The notes: generated by a model from the sequence alone, not told the origin. 64,000 bases of DNA from Sulfitobacter noctilucae (GCF_000622365.1 NZ_JASC01000007.1:21273-85272), one strand, 5' to 3'; counted from the first letter of the stretch, positions 7,246 through 14,839 are shown. Made by a program: numbers and translations.

Positions 7246-7760
7246 GGCAGGATCGCGGACCTCCTAAACGGTCTTCAGTGACAGAGTTATCGCGCATCCA
7301 ATATGTCCGTTTCTGACCTTTGATCCAAGGAGTATGCCCCTCGCAGGTCTGTCCCACCGATCCTTTTAACGGCTTCGCAATCTACGGTCACATGAGTTGA
7401 TCTGTCCGGGCACTCATCCTTGGCTGTGTGGGCGCGTGAAAGTAATGTCCACAAGAGAAAATAGTTCGGGCGATCCCTGTCAATTGCAATATGTCATCAG
7501 AGTGATTTTCCGATCACCATCGCTCACCCCCTTGGTTTCTCTTTTGATGGGGATGAATGGAGCGCCTGAAGAATGTTCCTTCAGCTCGTCTTCGAAGATC
7601 CGCACCTACGGTTGCGATCACGAGACCCTTTGAGCTTCAGCAAGCAGAAAAAACGCCTACGGCTCGGCTTTCACCCTGCGGGCGAACCTTCCGTTTTTCC
7701 ACCTGCATCCTTCATTCCCTCCCTTCTTGTTTATCCCCATCGAAACCAAGGAGATGAACA
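7246..7760. other. Non-coding leader of the DUF736 gene
   Basis: About 515 bp between divergent genes. Open frames such as 7397-7633 lack an SD and have unconvincing composition. The distal half holds a potential long hairpin: gcagaaaaaacg near 7644 pairs imperfectly with cgtttttccacctgc near 7694. It ends with an ideal SD (aaggagatgaaca) for the 7761 gene. No terminator with a T-run was identified. Confidence 0.4.
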
Positions 7761-8081
7761 ATGGCAATCGACGGAAAAATCACACGCACTGACGACGACG
7801 CAATCACCGGCTGGATCGCTTCACTGACCTTCGACGTGGACATCACGCTCACAAAGAACCCACACAAAACCAAGGAGACGCACCCGGACTTCGAAATCAC
7901 CACACGCACCCCGCGCAACCGTATCATCCGCATCGGATCGGCCTGGGAACAGACCAGCCAAGCGGGCAACGACTACCTCTCCCTCTCGGTCATGGTGAAC
8001 GGCCAGCAGGTCCGCGTGAACGCTCTGCGCACCGAGGAAGACCCCGAAGGCGAATACCGCCTGGTCCCACTGGCTGGCTAA
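7761..8081 (+). CDS. DUF736 family protein
   Basis: A 106-aa soluble protein. The family pattern is visible: IDGKITRTDDDAITGWIASLTF at the N-terminus, DFEITTRTPRNRIIRIGSAWEQTSQAGNDYLSLSV in the middle, and a C-terminal EYRLVPLAG. DUF736 proteins are widespread on alphaproteobacterial conjugative plasmids and integrative elements and are predicted to be small OB- or beta-barrel-like proteins of unknown function. The ATG follows AAGGAG with 7-bp spacing. It is monocistronic, with long untranslated flanks on both sides. Confidence 0.87.
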   Translation: MAIDGKITRTDDDAITGWIASLTFDVDITLTKNPHKTKETHPDFEITTRTPRNRIIRIGSAWEQTSQAGNDYLSLSVMVNGQQVRVNALRTEEDPEGEYRLVPLAG

Positions 8082-8434
8082 GGCCAGCCAAGGGGCGACC
8101 CAGGCCGCCCCCGACCCCAAACAAAGAGCAGCGGGTGCAAAACCCGAATGCCATTTACTGAAAACTCCGTTGCCTCCCTCCCGGGCGGCGGCTTTTTCCA
8201 GCGACAAACACGCAAAACATGCGAGGATCGCGGCATGAAGGACAAACCCGATCCACGGCACCGCCTGCCCAAGCGACGCCTGACAGAGACACGCCGCATC
8301 GAGACCCCGGAAGTCATCACTTCTGTCGGCTTGTTTTGTCGCGCCGTTTCGTTACTCTAAGGGCATCCATCGGTGGTCTTAACCACCGTCATTGGTCGAA
8401 AATCCAAAGCTCAGCTTAAATGAAAGGTCGTCCT
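8082..8434. other. Intergenic region with a weak small ORF
   Basis: About 350 bp. A short hairpin (GGCTGGCTAAGGCCAGCC region, 8070-8090) overlaps the DUF736 stop and may end its transcript. A 41-codon frame at 8235-8360 (starts MKDKPDPRHRLP) has a gagg-like SD, but nothing else supports it. Nothing further was seen. Confidence 0.35.
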
Positions 8435-9391
8435 ATGTCTGATGATATGTCTCTCGATCTCCCAAATGAATATCCGTTCAAAGGCCCAACAACCGCTTCT
8501 TGCCTCATTCAGGCACTGGGGTTGTCACAAACCGACGCTGCGGTCTTCTTTTCCGTGCGCCGTGACACAATCAAAAAATGGCAAAGCGGTAAGATGAATA
8601 TGCCGGAAGTCCTGCTAGAGAGAGGATTTGAACGCTTGTCGTTGTTGATGAAGCTGGCTGCTGAGATCGCCCAGGACTACGTAGAACATGCGCACAACGA
8701 AAGCATCTATGTTGCTTACATCGGCTTGCCGACAACCGAACAAATGCGACGCGGCATGTTGCCCAGCTCAAAGGGATTTTATGAGACCTTTTTCGGAATG
8801 ATCATGGCACACGCGCAGTCAGGCGACGACAGCAAAGGCGGGTTAACGATGGCGATCTGTGAGCCATCCGAGGACTTAGACTCTACGAACATGTGGTTAC
8901 CACGTCTTCTTGCAGAGGACATCGACTGGTCCTGTATTTCCATGGTTGACGAGGATGATCTATGCGTCAGAGCTGATCTGGATTTTTATGCCTTTCTGCG
9001 TGAACAATTGAAGGCACTGAAATTCACCGCCAAAGGCATGACCGAGCAAAATTTGGAGTGGGCGAGTGGTGGTCCCTTCATTGACATCCCATACCTGCCC
9101 GATTGGCTGCATGAGGCGCATCCTGAGCTTTCTGAACCAGAACTTGAGTTGTTGGATACCCATATTCGGCTCAGAATCCCTGGATATGCAAAGACCACCG
9201 ATCAGCTTCGCGGTGACAATGAAGCAACTATATTTTTTGTAGGCCCCGACGGTATCATTCCGGTTTTTGACGCAACAGAAGGCCCAGAAGACGCCGATAT
9301 GAACGCGTTGAACGCTGCCCTGGCTCAGATCATCGACGATGTGTTCGGGTCAATGGAAGCCTTGTGGCTGACCGTTCAGAAACAGGTTTAG
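8435..9391 (+). CDS. Uncharacterised protein with N-terminal helix-turn-helix
   Basis: A 318-aa protein. Residues about 15-60 (ASCLIQALGLSQTDAAVFFSVRRDTIKKWQSGK) form a helix-turn-helix of the kind found in XRE-like or plant-type DUF1870 regulators: helix, SQTDAAVFF, then a recognition helix ending in a Trp. The remaining ~250 residues are acidic and soluble, with no known motif. The C-terminus (ALNAALAQIIDDVFGSMEALW) is helical. ATG 8435 is chosen over 8420 because AAAGG lies 7 bp upstream of it. AT content is higher than in the neighbours, suggesting a different origin. It could be a regulator or the antitoxin-like half of a defence gene. No partner is evident. Confidence 0.7.
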   Translation: MSDDMSLDLPNEYPFKGPTTASCLIQALGLSQTDAAVFFSVRRDTIKKWQSGKMNMPEVLLERGFERLSLLMKLAAEIAQDYVEHAHNESIYVAYIGLPTTEQMRRGMLPSSKGFYETFFGMIMAHAQSGDDSKGGLTMAICEPSEDLDSTNMWLPRLLAEDIDWSCISMVDEDDLCVRADLDFYAFLREQLKALKFTAKGMTEQNLEWASGGPFIDIPYLPDWLHEAHPELSEPELELLDTHIRLRIPGYAKTTDQLRGDNEATIFFVGPDGIIPVFDATEGPEDADMNALNAALAQIIDDVFGSMEALWLTVQKQV

Positions 9392-9453
9392 GTTCGAGCG
9401 GTCCTTCACTCTTCTCTTGTGAGAACAGATTTAGAACATCTATAGCAAGTTGG

Positions 9454-9657
9454 ATGCGCCGAGTTTTCGATCACCCTTACCACGTTGTGCGGTATGACCT
9501 GCTTGGGAACATGCTCGATGAGCTGGCGCAATGCGTCCACTTCGATCTTGCACGCGCGTGTCAACGAGAAGCAGCGCGCATCTGGCCTAATGATGAGGTG
9601 GCGGTGCAGCACGGAATCCGTGTGATGGTGAAAATCAAAGGCCAGGAGCAGCTTTAG
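9454..9657 (+). CDS. Possible 67-aa protein
   Basis: An open frame starting MRRVFDHPYHVVRYDLLGNM, with a natural-looking composition and third-position GC. It lacks a clear SD, and the frame remains open upstream to 9364 inside the end of the previous gene. It shows no motif, although the alternating hydrophobic pattern and the C-terminal VMVKIKGQEQL look protein-like. The opposite-strand frame over the same bases is His-rich and less credible. A CCCGTC-tttct-GACGGG hairpin follows at 9668-9684. Confidence 0.4.
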   Translation: MRRVFDHPYHVVRYDLLGNMLDELAQCVHFDLARACQREAARIWPNDEVAVQHGIRVMVKIKGQEQL

Positions 9658-10161
9658 GGCCCCTGCCCCGTCTTTCTGACGGGTCACCGCGCATTCAGGC
9701 TCCAGCCGGCAGACCGGCTTGCGCCCGGAACACTGTGCCCTGCCTTCCCTGCGAACTTGGGCGCCTGGCCGCGTCTCTCCGAGCCACGTCCTGTCGCGTT
9801 CACATGGTCATGCAGAACACAGCGATCCGCCCTGACGGGTTTCAATTGCATGGGGCATCGGATCTTCGATCCGGTCTCTCCGGTCCCTTGGGGTTCGGAC
9901 AAGCCGAACGCCACTGCGGTACGTTCAGGGTGGAGGCACCGCCTCCCCCCTCGGAAAAGTCCCCAAATCGGGTGTCCCCAACAACGGTCCCTTCGGGCTG
10001 CGTTGCTGGGCGATCCCCCTCCCGATTTCGGGACGTTTTCTCGCCCCCCTCCGTGCTCGCCGCAAGCAGATTTGCAGGAACAGCCGCGCAAGAGCGCGGT
10101 GCCTGAAATCCGCACCAAAGGGGCGAAGACCCCAAGCGACACCACATAGGAGAGGCCGAAA
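9658..10161 (+). other. Long structured leader of the 10162 gene
   Basis: About 500 bp without a credible gene. It contains the 37-bp repeat at 9882-9918 and a long imperfect hairpin: cggaaaagtcccc..aaatcggg near 9952-9974 pairs with cccgatttcgggacgttttctcg near 10019-10041. It ends in aagcgacaccacataggagagg, almost the same as the end of the leader before ArdC (gagcgacaccacaaaggaga). A common regulatory design for these plasmid genes is inferred. Confidence 0.5.
9882..9918. repeat. 37-bp leader repeat, copy 1
   Basis: Begins ggtcccttggggttcggaca and ends cactgcg. It is identical over 37 bp to 12406-12442. It contains the hairpin GTTCGG-acaag-CCGAAC. Both copies lie 220-280 bp upstream of an accessory gene start. 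Confidence 0.85.
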
Positions 10162-10569
10162 ATGCCAATGCCAACGCTTGTTCACACAAAACACCTGACA
10201 GAAACCAATATTCGGGAATTGAGCGTCTACTACGACAAAGGCGGGGTCAATTACTGGAACTATGACCAGAAACCCAAAGGCATCTATTTCTCAACGGGCC
10301 TTTACGAGCAGGTGCCGGGGTCAGGCATCAAGTCTTGGAAGACCGGCCAGCCCGGGGATGGGTATGTCCTTGTCACCCCATTGGAACGCTATAGCCGGAA
10401 GGCGTTACGCCTTGTGCGCGAGCGTGTCGAGGAACACGCCGACCAGATTCACGCGATGTTTGATCATGGCGGCAACGTCGAAAACCTCAAGGCGTTGTTG
10501 CGGGGCGAGGAATTTGCCCCCGTGGAGATAGACGGCGACCAAGCCCCAGCTGAACCAGCGGAGGCTTGA
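10162..10569 (+). CDS. Uncharacterised 135-aa plasmid protein
   Basis: Starts MPMPTLVHTKHLTETNIREL after AGGAGAGG. Aromatic-rich N-terminal half (YYDKGGVNYWNYDQKPKGIY region), then a helical segment (RKALRLVRERVEEHADQI), and an acidic Pro/Ala-rich tail. No signal, membrane segment or cysteine. It heads an apparent operon with the zinc-ribbon protein (3 bp downstream) and the methylase-like protein. I do not recognise the family. Such genes recur next to ArdC and DUF736 on related plasmids as far as I recall. Confidence 0.7.
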   Translation: MPMPTLVHTKHLTETNIRELSVYYDKGGVNYWNYDQKPKGIYFSTGLYEQVPGSGIKSWKTGQPGDGYVLVTPLERYSRKALRLVRERVEEHADQIHAMFDHGGNVENLKALLRGEEFAPVEIDGDQAPAEPAEA

Positions 10570-10572
10570 GAG

Positions 10573-11169
10573 ATGGCCAAGTCAATCACAGCAACCGTCA
10601 CCCTCAATTTCGATGTTCCAGAGAGCTTGAACCCAGATCAGCAGAAGGAGCGGATCGCCGAAGACATCGGGCGTCTCTATGACGCCGATTCAACGACCGG
10701 CGTTGCTTGCACAGGCTTTGAAGTTCAGGGCCTCAAACGGCCTCCGATATCCCGCATTCACTTCCTTTGTGCTGGCTGCGGATCACCAGATGTTCGGGCA
10801 GACGCCTATGCCGAATGGGACGTGGTAGCGGGCGCATGGGTCCTGCACTCAGTCTATGACGAAAAGACCTGCGAAAAGTGCAGTTCAAGCTGCAGTCTGA
10901 TCGAAGTGGACGAAGCAACGGGCATGGAAATCCAAGCCTTTGCAATGGTCGATGACAAGGACGTTTCGCGACAGGCACAGGACGGTGAAACACCGGCCTT
11001 CTATGACGTCATGGTGACGACCGATCCGACACCCGACGGTGACATTCACACGCTGCACGAAATGGACGACCTGTCACACGGCCAGATGGAAAAGACCTTG
11101 GCCGTCATGCAGGACACTTACCCGTTTGCGCCTGTTACTTGCCATTTCCGCGACGTGTGGGAGTCATGA
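10573..11169 (+). CDS. Uncharacterised protein with a zinc-ribbon-like centre
   Basis: A 198-aa protein. The N-terminal ~55 residues start MAKSITATVTLNFDVPESL and look like a small beta/alpha domain. The centre holds two cysteine pairs, CAGCGSPDV (about 66-69) and CEKCSSSC (about 98-105), arranged as a zinc ribbon. The C-terminal third is acidic and ends in CHFRDVWES. The ATG follows GGAGG. The stop overlaps the next gene's ATG (ATGA), so it is translated together with the methylase-like protein. Probably nucleic-acid or protein binding. Function unknown. Confidence 0.68.
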   Translation: MAKSITATVTLNFDVPESLNPDQQKERIAEDIGRLYDADSTTGVACTGFEVQGLKRPPISRIHFLCAGCGSPDVRADAYAEWDVVAGAWVLHSVYDEKTCEKCSSSCSLIEVDEATGMEIQAFAMVDDKDVSRQAQDGETPAFYDVMVTTDPTPDGDIHTLHEMDDLSHGQMEKTLAVMQDTYPFAPVTCHFRDVWES

Positions 11170-11918
11170 GCCGCCCTGCCGTCCAAAAGTTTGTCAAAGG
11201 CCTTTCGGGCATATGTTCTTCCAAACATGCCGATGAGGTTCTCAGGGACTTTTGCGAGCTGGTCTTTTGTGCTCTTGCGAAGAAGGCCAGCCCATGGCCG
11301 GAGCAGCAAGACCAGCTTGAGGAACAATACATGAAGGTTGTGGGTCGCTACCGCGACAAGGACCACGTTCGCGCAATGCCGGAATTTATGGCCCTTGCTC
11401 TTGGAGAGATCGGCAACGGAGGGGTTGATTTTCTGGGTGAGGTCGCAGGTGAAAAGGGCGCACTGGACGGGCGCATGGGGCAGTTCTTCACCCCCTATCC
11501 CGTGTCGCGCCTGATGGCCGAGATGAACTTTCAGGGGGTCGAAGACATCATCGAACAGAACGGGTTTGTGACGGTTCAGGAACCAGCAGCAGGCGCGGGC
11601 GGAATGCTGTTGGCCCTTGCTGATACGATTGAGCAGAAGGGGTTCGATCTGGAAACGCAGGTTTGGGTTGAGGCGACCGAGCTTTCCCGCTCAACCTTCC
11701 ACATGTGCTATATCCAATGCGCTGCGCGGGGTTTGGCAGGGCGGATCATTTACGGTAATTCTCTGTCATTGGAAACCTACGGCGTTGCCTTTACGGCGGC
11801 TGCGCCTGTGTTCTTCGCCAAGAGCGGAGACCCTTTTGCAAAACAGAAAGGCGAAGCAGCAGCTAAGGCTCAGGCGGACAAGGAAGCTGAAGACAAAGCC
11901 CACGAAGACCGCGCCTAA
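11166..11918 (+). CDS. N6-adenine methylase-like protein lacking the catalytic NPPY motif
   Basis: A 250-aa protein related to type I/HsdM-like adenine methylases. Residues about 95-115 carry the family's GRMGQFFTPYPVSRLM segment. The SAM-binding motif I follows at about 137-150 (VQEPAAGAGGMLLALAD), then VEATELS and GNSLS. The expected (N/D)PP(Y/F) catalytic motif after GNSLS is absent, and an acidic/Lys-Ala-rich tail takes its place. It may therefore bind SAM or DNA without methylating, or be degenerate. It starts inside the previous stop (ATGA). An in-frame segment ending QLSLF lies just beyond its TAA (11931-11978). Confidence 0.75.
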   Translation: MSRPAVQKFVKGLSGICSSKHADEVLRDFCELVFCALAKKASPWPEQQDQLEEQYMKVVGRYRDKDHVRAMPEFMALALGEIGNGGVDFLGEVAGEKGALDGRMGQFFTPYPVSRLMAEMNFQGVEDIIEQNGFVTVQEPAAGAGGMLLALADTIEQKGFDLETQVWVEATELSRSTFHMCYIQCAARGLAGRIIYGNSLSLETYGVAFTAAAPVFFAKSGDPFAKQKGEAAAKAQADKEAEDKAHEDRA

Positions 11919-11930
11919 CGATTGGAAGAC

Positions 11931-11978
11931 ATGAAGACTGCTCAGCCTATCAAGGGCGAACAGTTGAGCCTGTTCTAG
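11931..11978 (+). CDS. 15-codon frame ending in a sliding-clamp motif
   Basis: ATG plus 14 codons reads MKTAQPIKGEQLSLF, then TAG. QLSLF matches the bacterial beta-clamp binding consensus QL(S/D)LF and sits at the extreme C-terminus, where such motifs usually lie. It is in the same frame as the methylase-like gene, whose TAA is only four codons upstream (RLED between). It is therefore either the severed tail of that protein or a free mini-peptide. A weak SD (ttggaagac) is present. Function is inference. Confidence 0.35.
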   Translation: MKTAQPIKGEQLSLF

Positions 11979-11993
11979 AAGTCAGAATTTCGC

Positions 11994-12060
11994 ATTTCAT
12001 CTTGCCAAAAATATCCTCGGGGGAGCGCCCGAAGGGCGCGGGGGCAGATAGCCCCCTCCC
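11994..12060. repeat. GC-rich hairpin 3' element, copy 2
   Basis: Starts atttcatcttgcc, then aaatatcctcgggggag, with perfect stem GCGCCC-gaa-GGGCGC and outer arms GGGGGC/GCCCCC. Near-identical to 540-606. It lies between convergent genes (methylase-like on plus, 12060 on minus) and probably ends transcription from one or both sides. Confidence 0.6.
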
Positions 12061-12347
12061 TACCTATACGGACCACGATACGGTTCCCCAATAAGCTGGA
12101 TATGTGGACATCCCAAGATGAAGCTGGTCGCGGTGAGCAGCGAGCGGAAATAGATGCAATGTGCCTTGTTCGTTGACCACAGCGTATGGGGTTTGCTGGC
12201 ATAGTTGCCGGTCCCGACATGGCGTTGCAGCCATTGCCGGGTCAACTCGTTTGTCGCGGGGTCTGCACGCACGCTGAGACGAACGGGAAACTCCCGATCC
12301 ATGATTTCATAGCGGTGTGGCGATTTACTTCCCATAATGGAGAACAT
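12060..12347 (-). CDS. Uncharacterised 95-aa protein
   Basis: The frame reads MFSIMGSKSPHRYEIM then DREFPVRLSVRADPATNELTRQWLQRHVGTG. It is basic, with three cysteines or fewer and no signal peptide. No start has a good SD; candidates are the ATGs at 12347, 12335 and 12302. Codon use is acceptable. It is convergent with the methylase-like operon and ends in the shared hairpin element. No family recognised. Confidence 0.5.
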   Translation of the reverse strand: MFSIMGSKSPHRYEIMDREFPVRLSVRADPATNELTRQWLQRHVGTGNYASKPHTLWSTNKAHCIYFRSLLTATSFILGCPHIQLIGEPYRGPYR

Positions 12348-12380
12348 AAGCAGAACAGATAGCGTTGATCCAGAGGGCAA

Positions 12381-12661
12381 TGCGATCTGCGATCACGCCT
12401 AGCCTGGTCCCTTGGGGTTCGGACAAGCCGAACGCCACTGCGAGACGTTGGCGGCAGGGATGCCGCCGGATTTAAGCGAAATAGACAGACCCGTGTTGTC
12501 GGCTGCGCCTCCTGCCCGCGCCAGTCCGTCGATTTCGCTCAATTCCTCCTAATCCTTCCTTTCATCGCATTCGAGGTTTCAGGAGCAGGCGCATTCGCGC
12601 TGTACATCAACCCCGATCCATTGGGCGACAGACCCGAGCGACACCACAAAGGAGAACCGTC
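12381..12661 (+). other. Structured leader of the ArdC gene
   Basis: About 280 bp with no credible gene. It includes the second 37-bp repeat (12406-12442). A long-range hairpin pairs taagcgaaat (about 12473-12482) with atttcgctca (about 12532-12541). The 3' end gagcgacaccacaaaggaga nearly matches that of the 10162 leader and supplies the SD. Confidence 0.5.
12406..12442. repeat. 37-bp leader repeat, copy 2
   Basis: Identical over 37 bp to 9882-9918, including the GTTCGG-acaag-CCGAAC hairpin. Located 220 bp upstream of ardC. Confidence 0.85.
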
Positions 12662-13561
12662 ATGCCGAAATTTGATGTCTATACGGAAGTCACAAATCAG
12701 ATCATTGAGGCGCTGGAACAAGGTGTGAAGCCGTGGGAATGCCCGTGGCAGAAGAACGCCGCCGCCCTGCCCTTGCGGGTCACCGGAGACAGCTATCGCG
12801 GGATCAACCATGTTCTGTTGAACCTCAAAGCATGGGCGCAAGGCTATCGCAATCCAGTCTGGATGACGTTCAAGCAGGCAAAAGACTTGGGTGGAATGGT
12901 GCGCAAGGGCGAGAAATCATCTCTTGTGGTCAAATATGGCACGTTCGAAGCGAAGGACGAAGCACCGGAAGGCGGGATGGAGGCCAAGACGCGGGGGTAT
13001 CTGAAAGCCTATCGCGTGTTCAATGTGCAGCAAATCGACGGGCTGGACGATCAATTCCCGACAACTGACGAGGCCGAGCCGCTGGCAACGCGGCCTATTG
13101 AGCAGCTTTCGCACATTGCCGCAAACATGATCGAGAATATGGGCGTGTGCTATGCGGAAGGTGGGGACCGGGCGTGCTATGTCCCGTCTTTGGATAAGGT
13201 TCACATGCCCGAACTGCCGAAGTTCAAGGCGGCAGAGTTGTTCTATTCAACGCTGTTTCACGAATTATCCCATGCGACAGGTCACAAGCGCCGGTGCGAT
13301 CGGACGAAAGAAAAGACGGGATCCAAGTTTGGGAATGCGGTCTATGCCTTGGAAGAGCTTGTTGCCGAGATATCGTCGGCGATGATGGGTGCGCAGCTTG
13401 GTTTTCAGCCGGGCCACATCGAGGACAACGCGGCTTACGTTCAGTCGTGGTTGAAAGTGTTGCGCGATGACAAGCGTGCGATTGTCAAAGCAGCAGCGGC
13501 GGCGCAGCGATCTGCGGATTATCTCATGGAGAAAGCTGGAGAGATTGCAGAGGTCGCTTAG
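12662..13561 (+). CDS. ardC: ArdC-type antirestriction protein
   Basis: A 299-aa protein with two domains: an N-terminal ssDNA-binding DUF1738/ArdC domain (about 1-130; DVYTEVTNQIIEALEQG, then PWECPW, YRGINHVLL, WMTFKQA and GGMVRKGEKS) and a C-terminal zincin-like metallopeptidase domain with HELSHATGH at 200-208 and a downstream glutamate (ALEELVAEI, about 229-237) as probable third zinc ligand. ArdC proteins protect incoming plasmid ssDNA from host nucleases or restriction during conjugation. The ATG has an ideal SD (aaaggagaa). Expressed from its own long leader. Confidence 0.9.
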   Translation: MPKFDVYTEVTNQIIEALEQGVKPWECPWQKNAAALPLRVTGDSYRGINHVLLNLKAWAQGYRNPVWMTFKQAKDLGGMVRKGEKSSLVVKYGTFEAKDEAPEGGMEAKTRGYLKAYRVFNVQQIDGLDDQFPTTDEAEPLATRPIEQLSHIAANMIENMGVCYAEGGDRACYVPSLDKVHMPELPKFKAAELFYSTLFHELSHATGHKRRCDRTKEKTGSKFGNAVYALEELVAEISSAMMGAQLGFQPGHIEDNAAYVQSWLKVLRDDKRAIVKAAAAAQRSADYLMEKAGEIAEVA

Positions 13562-13596
13562 GCCCCTGCTCTACCGTTGCAGCGGAGGTTTGTTTT

Positions 13597-13797
13597 TCAG
13601 ATGCAAGTGAAGGCTGGCGCGTCGCCCAGGTTCATAGCCCGGGTTGTGTCCCCTATGGTTAACTCAACACGTTGAGTGTTGCGCAGGCCCTCAAGGATCG
13701 GATGCCAGACGTTTTCAGCCAGGTCACGCTTTGCCAGCCGTCCATGGACAAGTGGTGCGGTGATCGTCTGACCGTCGGGAAAGGCGAGCGTGGCCAT
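13597..13797 (-). CDS. Probable C-terminal half of a split secreted protein
   Basis: A 66-aa frame, MATLAFPDGQTITAPLVHG then RNTQRVELTIGDTTRAMNLGDAP. It has no signal peptide of its own and no good SD. A TTG at 13806 overlapping the upstream TGA is an alternative start. Its content looks like the second half of the 13803-14012 protein: changing the G-run at 13817-13821 by one base would join them through GNSDLTTM. It is last in a minus-strand operon that begins at 14438. Confidence 0.5.
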   Translation of the reverse strand: MATLAFPDGQTITAPLVHGRLAKRDLAENVWHPILEGLRNTQRVELTIGDTTRAMNLGDAPAFTCI

Positions 13798-13802
13798 TGT
13801 GG

Positions 13803-14012
13803 TCAAATCGGAGTTGCCCCCAACACGATCAGAACCATGCTTTCGGTCCCGCCATAGACACGGTTGGGATCGCAGACGAGGCGGATGGTGGCCCCGTTGT
13901 CTGTGGTGGAATATACATCAAGACCGCGCGTAAAATCATGTTCCCATGCCACGGCGGGTGTCGCGGCAAGGGCAGCGATGAGCATAGAAACAAGGCGGTT
14001 TTTGAAACGCAT
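13803..14012 (-). CDS. Small secreted protein, probably truncated by a frameshift
   Basis: A 69-aa protein with a clear signal peptide (MRFKNRLVSMLIAALAATPAVA, cleavage after AVA), then WEHDFTRGLDVYSTTDNGATIRLVCDPN. The single cysteine suggests no disulfide, unless it pairs with the C-terminal cysteine of the downstream frame (AFTCI). The AAGGAAG SD lies in the loop of a GGCTG/CAGCC hairpin. The frame ends just after a GGGGG run, and the next frame continues sensibly. The intact gene would be about 137 aa. Function unknown, periplasmic. Confidence 0.6.
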   Translation of the reverse strand: MRFKNRLVSMLIAALAATPAVAWEHDFTRGLDVYSTTDNGATIRLVCDPNRVYGGTESMVLIVLGATPI

Positions 14013-14065
14013 AGGCTGACTTCCTTTCGGAGCCAGCCTAGCATTTTTTCAGGGAAACTGGAAGG

Positions 14066-14284
14066 TCACGCGTCGAGTTCAGCGGCGAGAACCCACTTAC
14101 TTTGCCAGACATCAAAGGTGGCCAATATAGTGCCCTGCGGGTCGAGGATCTTCAACGTGCCAGAGGTCTCTTTATCCAGCATGTAAGACGCCCCAAACAT
14201 CCGGAGGGTTTCGGGTGATTGCGAGTAGACAACGCCGACATCTACAGCGTCATCCTCGCTGCGCATGGAGAACATATCAGTCAT
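14066..14284 (-). CDS. Uncharacterised 72-aa protein
   Basis: Starts MTDMFSMRSEDDAVDVGVVY. It is acidic and beta-rich (GTLKILDPQGTILATFDVW) with no cysteine, signal or membrane helix. The ATG overlaps the stop of the LYEWNTG gene by 8 bp, so the two are translationally coupled. It sits between the LYEWNTG protein and the secreted protein. No family recognised. Confidence 0.6.
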   Translation of the reverse strand: MTDMFSMRSEDDAVDVGVVYSQSPETLRMFGASYMLDKETSGTLKILDPQGTILATFDVWQSKWVLAAELDA

Positions 14285-14438
14285 AATCGTAAATCACGTC
14301 CTCCCGCACGATATCATCTTTCCATTTCGGTGTTCGCGCCCCGGTGTTCCATTCATAAAGATATCCTACGATATCGCGCGTTTTGGCATCGAGAATGCGG
14401 GCGACGGCTTTTCCTTCAATCTTCTGTTTTCGCATCAT
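14277..14438 (-). CDS. LYEWNTG-motif small protein, paralogue 2
   Basis: A 53-aa protein that is almost only the conserved core: KIEGKAVARILDAKTRDIVG, then YLYEWNTG, PKWKDDI and REDVIYDYD. It is nearly identical to residues 28-75 of the 4980 protein, with conserved codons, so the copies are recently related. Start 14438 follows AAAGGAT with 7-bp spacing. It heads a four-gene minus-strand operon (with 14066, 13803 and 13597) preceded by a long leader, unlike paralogue 1, which ends an operon. Confidence 0.75.
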   Translation of the reverse strand: MMRKQKIEGKAVARILDAKTRDIVGYLYEWNTGARTPKWKDDIVREDVIYDYD

Positions 14439-14839
14439 GATCAAATCCTTTCGCGATGCGGTTGGGTTTTGCGCTCCCTTCCGCCAGTGGCGAAGCCTCG
14501 GCTGAACTGACCAGCCGAATGGCCTCATGCCATTCGACTGGGCAGAGCAGAGAGGGCGCAGCCCGTCCTGCGTCCGGAAACGGATCGAAGACAGGGGGCT
14601 AGAGGGCGGAAAATTGGGGGGACCGCGCAAAGCGTGGGGGAGCCGATTTTTTGCACGGAGGCTGGCGCGTTTACGCGACATCACAACCTCTGTTGAGAGC
14701 CGGGGCCGGATGGCAGGCGGATCAAGAGTTGGAAACGTGCCGACGCGCCTAGAGCGGAGCGGAGGGCGTGTTGTCCCCCGCTCTATTCAATCTCGCGTTT
14801 TTCGCGGGATTTCATTGCCCGTAGTAATCTGTAAAACGA
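14439..14839 (-). other. Non-coding leader region with strong hairpins
   Basis: About 400 bp. It contains a long imperfect inverted repeat around 14598-14660 (gcggaaaattggggggaccgcgc pairing with gcgtgggggagccgattttttgc). It serves as the leader of the LYEWNTG operon and also covers the region downstream of the 14840 gene. Open frames crossing it are not credible. Confidence 0.4.

Noticed and set aside
7397..7633. 78-residue frame in the DUF736 leader
   Set aside because: No SD, mixed composition, no motif. It lies in a region that fits a structured leader.
9735..10194. Open frames of 89-153 residues in the 9.7-10.2 kb leader
   Set aside because: All are Arg/Pro/Gly-rich, on both strands at once, over hairpin-forming sequence. 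None has an SD.
14012..14040. Hairpin with the SD of the 13803-14012 gene in its loop, as a riboswitch or thermosensor
   Set aside because: The stem is only 5-6 bp and the loop is long. There is no support beyond chance pairing.
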